Origin: an uncultured Pseudomonadota bacterium
Lineage (GTDB): Bacteria > Pseudomonadota > Gammaproteobacteria > Methylococcales > Methylomonadaceae
Reading direction: 5' to 3'
Length of the DNA: 6,327 bases
NCBI GenBank assembly: GCA_903902945.1
Contig: CAIUWU010000047.1
Span: 1 to 6,327, forward strand
Shown here: piece after piece, positions 6,064 through 6,327 of the stretch
How positions within the stretch are numbered: the stretch's first letter is position 1
Layout of the letters: each line of letters starts with the position of its first letter
The notes under the pieces: model-generated
Told to the model about the DNA's origin: nothing
The model's input: only the letters and a program-made list of their open reading frames with translations
Databases searched by the model: none
Program-made: the position numbers and the translations under genes

Positions 6064-6094
6064 AAGCCGACGCCTGAGTTTCTGCTGTCGGCTT
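6064..6094 (+). terminator. Stem-loop between rpmF and plsX (possible weak terminator or attenuator)
   Basis: AAGCCGAC (6064-6071) and GTCGGCTT (6087-6094) form a perfect 8-bp stem with a 15-nt loop. The following bases (GTCCGATTAC) have no T-run, so it is not a standard intrinsic terminator. It may slow polymerase, protect the 3' end of a short yceD-rpmF transcript from nucleases, or lower plsX expression relative to L32. Its role is inferred from position only. Confidence 0.5.
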
Positions 6095-6104
6095 GTCCGA
6101 TTAC

Positions 6105-6109
6105 AGGAG
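6105..6109 (+). promoter_or_regulatory. Shine-Dalgarno for plsX with long spacing
   Basis: AGGAG precedes the GTG at 6122 by 12 nt, longer than the usual 5-9. No other in-frame start lies between it and the conserved DAMGGDFGP motif, so this GTG is kept as the start. The spacing suggests modest initiation efficiency. Confidence 0.5.
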
Positions 6110-6121
6110 TTAATCCTAATC

Positions 6122-6327
6122 GTGAGTGTAACCCTATCAATTGATGCTATGGGTGGGGACTTTGGTCCTCAGGTGACGATTCCTGCGTCGCTAACCTGTT
6201 TAGAAAGTAATCCGCAATTAAAACTGATCATGGTCGGCGATGAGTCGGTGATTGCACCGTTATTGTCCGAGGCTCTGGTTACTTACCAAGGCCGTTTATC
6301 GATTCAGCACGCCTCACAGGTAGTGGA
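6122..6327 (+). CDS. plsX: Phosphate acyltransferase PlsX, N-terminal part (3' end outside window)
   Basis: PlsX makes acyl-phosphate from acyl-ACP and phosphate, feeding PlsY in the first step of phospholipid synthesis. It is a peripheral membrane protein. Only the first 68 codons and two bases are present. The reading VTLSIDAMGGDFGP near the start is the hallmark PlsX N-terminus, followed by KLIMVGDESVIAPLL and RLSIQHASQVV, which match the family. It starts with GTG at 6122, since no ATG lies before the conserved motif. The gene follows rpmF by 82 nt that contain a stem-loop and a distant Shine-Dalgarno. It is normally followed by fab genes, which would lie just past the window. Expression may come from the promoter upstream of yceD. 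No separate good promoter was seen in the gap. Confidence 0.95.
   Translation, partial: MSVTLSIDAMGGDFGPQVTIPASLTCLESNPQLKLIMVGDESVIAPLLSEALVTYQGRLSIQHASQVV

Noticed and set aside
1..6327. Mobile elements, CRISPR arrays, tRNA or rRNA genes, defence or prophage genes
   Set aside because: The coding genes fill nearly all of the window with housekeeping functions, and the short gaps are too small or show no such structure.

Overview
The window reads as a gene-dense stretch of a gammaproteobacterial chromosome. All real genes lie on the plus strand and no gap exceeds 82 nt. The dusA, purT, yceD-rpmF-plsX and L32 sequences look clearly gammaproteobacterial. The presence of formate-dependent PurT and the general look of the FolE and MutS-like proteins make a methanotroph-type (Methylococcales) host my best guess. 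That placement rests on recall, not on a search, and is tentative.

Layout. Positions 1-303 hold the 3' end of dusA (tRNA dihydrouridine synthase A). A short gap with a candidate promoter and an unusual T8 tract leads into a tightly packed run: folE (GTP cyclohydrolase I, 344-889), hemH (ferrochelatase, 891-1868), a MutS-family ATPase with two predicted membrane helices (1900-3492), purT (formate-dependent GAR transformylase, 3489-4691) and a small secreted lytic transglycosylase (4663-5274). Junctions are a 1-nt gap, a 31-nt gap with a strong Shine-Dalgarno, a 4-nt ATGA overlap and a 29-nt overlap, so one transcript with translational coupling is likely. A second block, yceD (5333-5854), rpmF (5857-6039) and plsX (6122 to the window end), has the conserved order that leads into the fatty-acid synthesis cluster. 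It has its own good sigma70-like promoter, placed so close to the yceD start that the transcript would be almost leaderless.

How the genes relate. FolE supplies the pterin for folate and HemH finishes protoheme. PurT makes formyl-GAR from formate, bypassing formyl-tetrahydrofolate. These are housekeeping biosynthetic steps. YceD, L32 and PlsX link ribosome assembly to phospholipid synthesis by gene order.

The one protein without an assigned function is the MutS homologue. It keeps the MutS core (lever) and ATPase/dimerisation regions, has no room for the mismatch-binding domain, and carries a transmembrane helical hairpin where canonical MutS has its DNA clamp. It is the most interesting object here and the best candidate for an undescribed function. 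No mobile element, CRISPR array, tRNA or rRNA was seen.
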